Assembly (NCBI GenBank): GCA_958415625.1
Contig: CATYZI010000002.1
Span: forward strand, 1 to 64,000
From: an uncultured Collinsella sp.
GTDB taxonomy: Bacteria > Actinomycetota > Coriobacteriia > Coriobacteriales > Coriobacteriaceae
Direction of reading: 5' to 3'
DNA: 64,000 bases
The notes beneath the pieces are model-generated. The model was given only the letters and a program-made list of their open reading frames with translations, ran no database searches and was not told the origin of the DNA. How positions within the stretch are numbered: position 1 is the first letter of the stretch; each line of letters begins with the position of its first letter. A program made the translations under genes and the position numbers. Positions 62,765 to 64,000 of this stretch are shown piece by piece.

Positions 62765-64000
62765 GTGCAAAATACCAAGCAAAAGTCGGGCACCAAGCAA
62801 AAGTTGACCATCGCGGCCATCTTTGGCGCTATGGGTCCCGGTCTGCTGGCGGCGCTTTCGGGCAATGACGCCGGCGGCATTGCAACGTATTCCAGCGCGG
62901 GCGCCAGCTATGGCTACAAGATGCTGTGGATGCTTCCTGTCATGACTGTGCTGCTCATCGTGACGCAGGAGACCGCGGCGCGCTGCGGCTGCGTCACGGG
63001 CAAGGGCCTGGCATCGCTCATTCGCGAGCGCTTTGGCGTGCGCAAGAGTGTACTTGCTATGGCGGCGCTGTTGATCGCCAACACGGCTGTGACCATTTCG
63101 GAGTTTGCGGGTATTGCGAGCGGCCTTGCCCTCTTTGGCGTGCCGGCGAGCATCTCGGTGCCGTTGGTGGCGCTGCTGGTGTGGATGCTTACCATGTCGG
63201 GGAGTTTCCAGCGCATCGAGAAGATTCTGCTGCTGGTGAGCTGCGTGTTCGTGACCTACATCGTCGCCGCGTTTATGGCTGGCCCCAACTGGGGTGAGGT
63301 CGCGGTCGACCTGGTCGTGCCTAACATTCAAAATGACCCCAGCTACGTGTCGCTCGTGGTCGCAACGATCGGTACCACCATCGCGCCGTGGATGATTTTC
63401 TTGGCGCAGAACAACGTGGTCGATAAGAACGCGGGCGAGGACGACATCGTGCTGCAGCGTATTGATACCGTGAGCGGCTCGCTTGCCGCCGATGTTATTG
63501 CCGGCTTTATTATCATCACGACCGGCACGGTGTTGTTCCCGGCGGGTATTCAGATTAGCGATGCTGCCGATGCTGCCCGCGCGCTGGAGCCTATTGCGGG
63601 TCAGTGGTCTACGGTACTGTTTGCCTCGGGCCTGGTCGCGGCGAGTTTCTTGGCTGCCTGCGTGCTGCCGGGCGTTACGTCGAGCGCTATCTGCGAGGCA
63701 TTTGGCTGGGAGCGCGGTGCCGACCGCAGCTGGGACGAGGCCCCGGTCTATCGCGGCATCATTACGGCCATCATCGGTATCTCTGCCGTGCTGGTGCTTA
63801 TGCCCGGCGTCGATCTGTTCCAGATTATGATGACCTCGCAGGTCATCAATGGCGTGCTACTGCCCGTGGTTCTGGTGTTCCAGGTGGTTATCGCCGCCGA
63901 CCGTCACATTATGGGCGCCAACCGCAACGGCCGCGTATGGAACGTGCTCACGTGGGCGACTATCGGCGTGATTACGGTGCTCACGGTCGTCATGTTTGTC
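62765..64000 (+). CDS. Nramp-related magnesium transporter (NRMT), 3' truncated by window
   Basis: 412 codons are present; the gene runs past the window end. GTG start with AGGTGG upstream. It has about 11 membrane helices. In helix 1, SGNDAGGIATYSS near residue 31-43 replaces the DPGN of Mn/Fe Nramps. In helix 6, GTTIAPWMIFLAQ near 203 replaces MPH. These are the features of the NRMT clade, whose members from Clostridium acetobutylicum and Eggerthella lenta transport Mg2+. It is cotranscribed with the MgtE-N/CBS protein. Mg2+ rather than Mn2+ or Fe2+ is therefore the likely substrate. Confidence 0.83.
   Translation, partial: MQNTKQKSGTKQKLTIAAIFGAMGPGLLAALSGNDAGGIATYSSAGASYGYKMLWMLPVMTVLLIVTQETAARCGCVTGKGLASLIRERFGVRKSVLAMAALLIANTAVTISEFAGIASGLALFGVPASISVPLVALLVWMLTMSGSFQRIEKILLLVSCVFVTYIVAAFMAGPNWGEVAVDLVVPNIQNDPSYVSLVVATIGTTIAPWMIFLAQNNVVDKNAGEDDIVLQRIDTVSGSLAADVIAGFIIITTGTVLFPAGIQISDAADAARALEPIAGQWSTVLFASGLVAASFLAACVLPGVTSSAICEAFGWERGADRSWDEAPVYRGIITAIIGISAVLVLMPGVDLFQIMMTSQVINGVLLPVVLVFQVVIAADRHIMGANRNGRVWNVLTWATIGVITVLTVVMFV

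Noticed and set aside
62765..64000. Mn2+/Fe2+ Nramp (MntH)
   Set aside because: The DPGN and MPH metal-site motifs are absent, and the substitutions match the Mg2+-transporting NRMT clade.

Overview
The window is a high-GC bacterial chromosome segment with dense gene packing on both strands. Gene content points to the class Coriobacteriia, most likely Collinsella or a close relative. The evidence is an NfnAB pair, an Ech-type [NiFe] hydrogenase with fused EchA-EchB, LuxR/MFS clusters, an NRMT-type Nramp protein like the one characterised from Eggerthella lenta, and sortase substrates ending in LAATGD or LPTTGD. The assignment is by family resemblance only; no 16S gene is present.

Layout. 0-3.5 kb: two related sortase-anchored surface proteins, then a palindrome array. 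3.5-11.3 kb (minus strand): nfnA-nfnB, pth, a DUF559-like gene bracketed by two 203-bp inverted-repeat elements, prs and glmU. 11.5-20.5 kb: ECF transporter T and fused double-ATPase genes, a LuxR regulator divergent from an MFS/amidohydrolase/MFS/membrane-protein cluster, and an ECF S component. 20.5-26.4 kb: repeat module, xth, sirtuin, fused folP-folK, a biotin-ligase-like gene, coaX and an initiator tRNA. 26.5-35.7 kb: second palindrome array, an old-yellow-enzyme reductase, a double-HTH protein and the ech operon. 35.7-43.2 kb: two more repeat modules flanking a 2101-residue adhesin with a VWA domain and ten pilin-type isopeptide repeats. 43.3-52.1 kb: a two-component system divergent from an ABC-2 exporter, then a MacB-like ABC exporter. 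52.3-64 kb: DUF362 ferredoxin, alpha/beta hydrolase, hemolysin III, CNNM/CorC, a lone cyanophycin-synthetase N-domain-like protein, YtxH and PRC-barrel proteins, a NodB-fold protein lacking its catalytic residues, and a PRC/MgtE-N/CBS membrane protein next to an NRMT magnesium transporter cut by the window end.

How the genes fit together. NfnAB exchanges electrons between NAD(H), NADP(H) and ferredoxin, and Ech couples ferredoxin oxidation to H2 production and ion pumping, so both suit a fermentative, H2-evolving anaerobe. The last two genes look like a Mg2+ uptake module with a sensory partner. FolPK, the ligase-like protein, CoaX and the ECF genes concern cofactors and vitamins.

The most unusual content is non-coding. 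There are several families of long palindromes: (i) twelve 15-bp half-sites in alternating orientation at a strict 40-41 bp pitch, split between two loci 23 kb apart; (ii) ~155-164 bp palindromes sharing one inner cassette but carrying one of two different terminal arms, found as modules with a 27-bp companion at three loci; (iii) paired 203-bp elements around one gene; (iv) a palindrome that appears to lie in frame inside the ECF ATPase gene.
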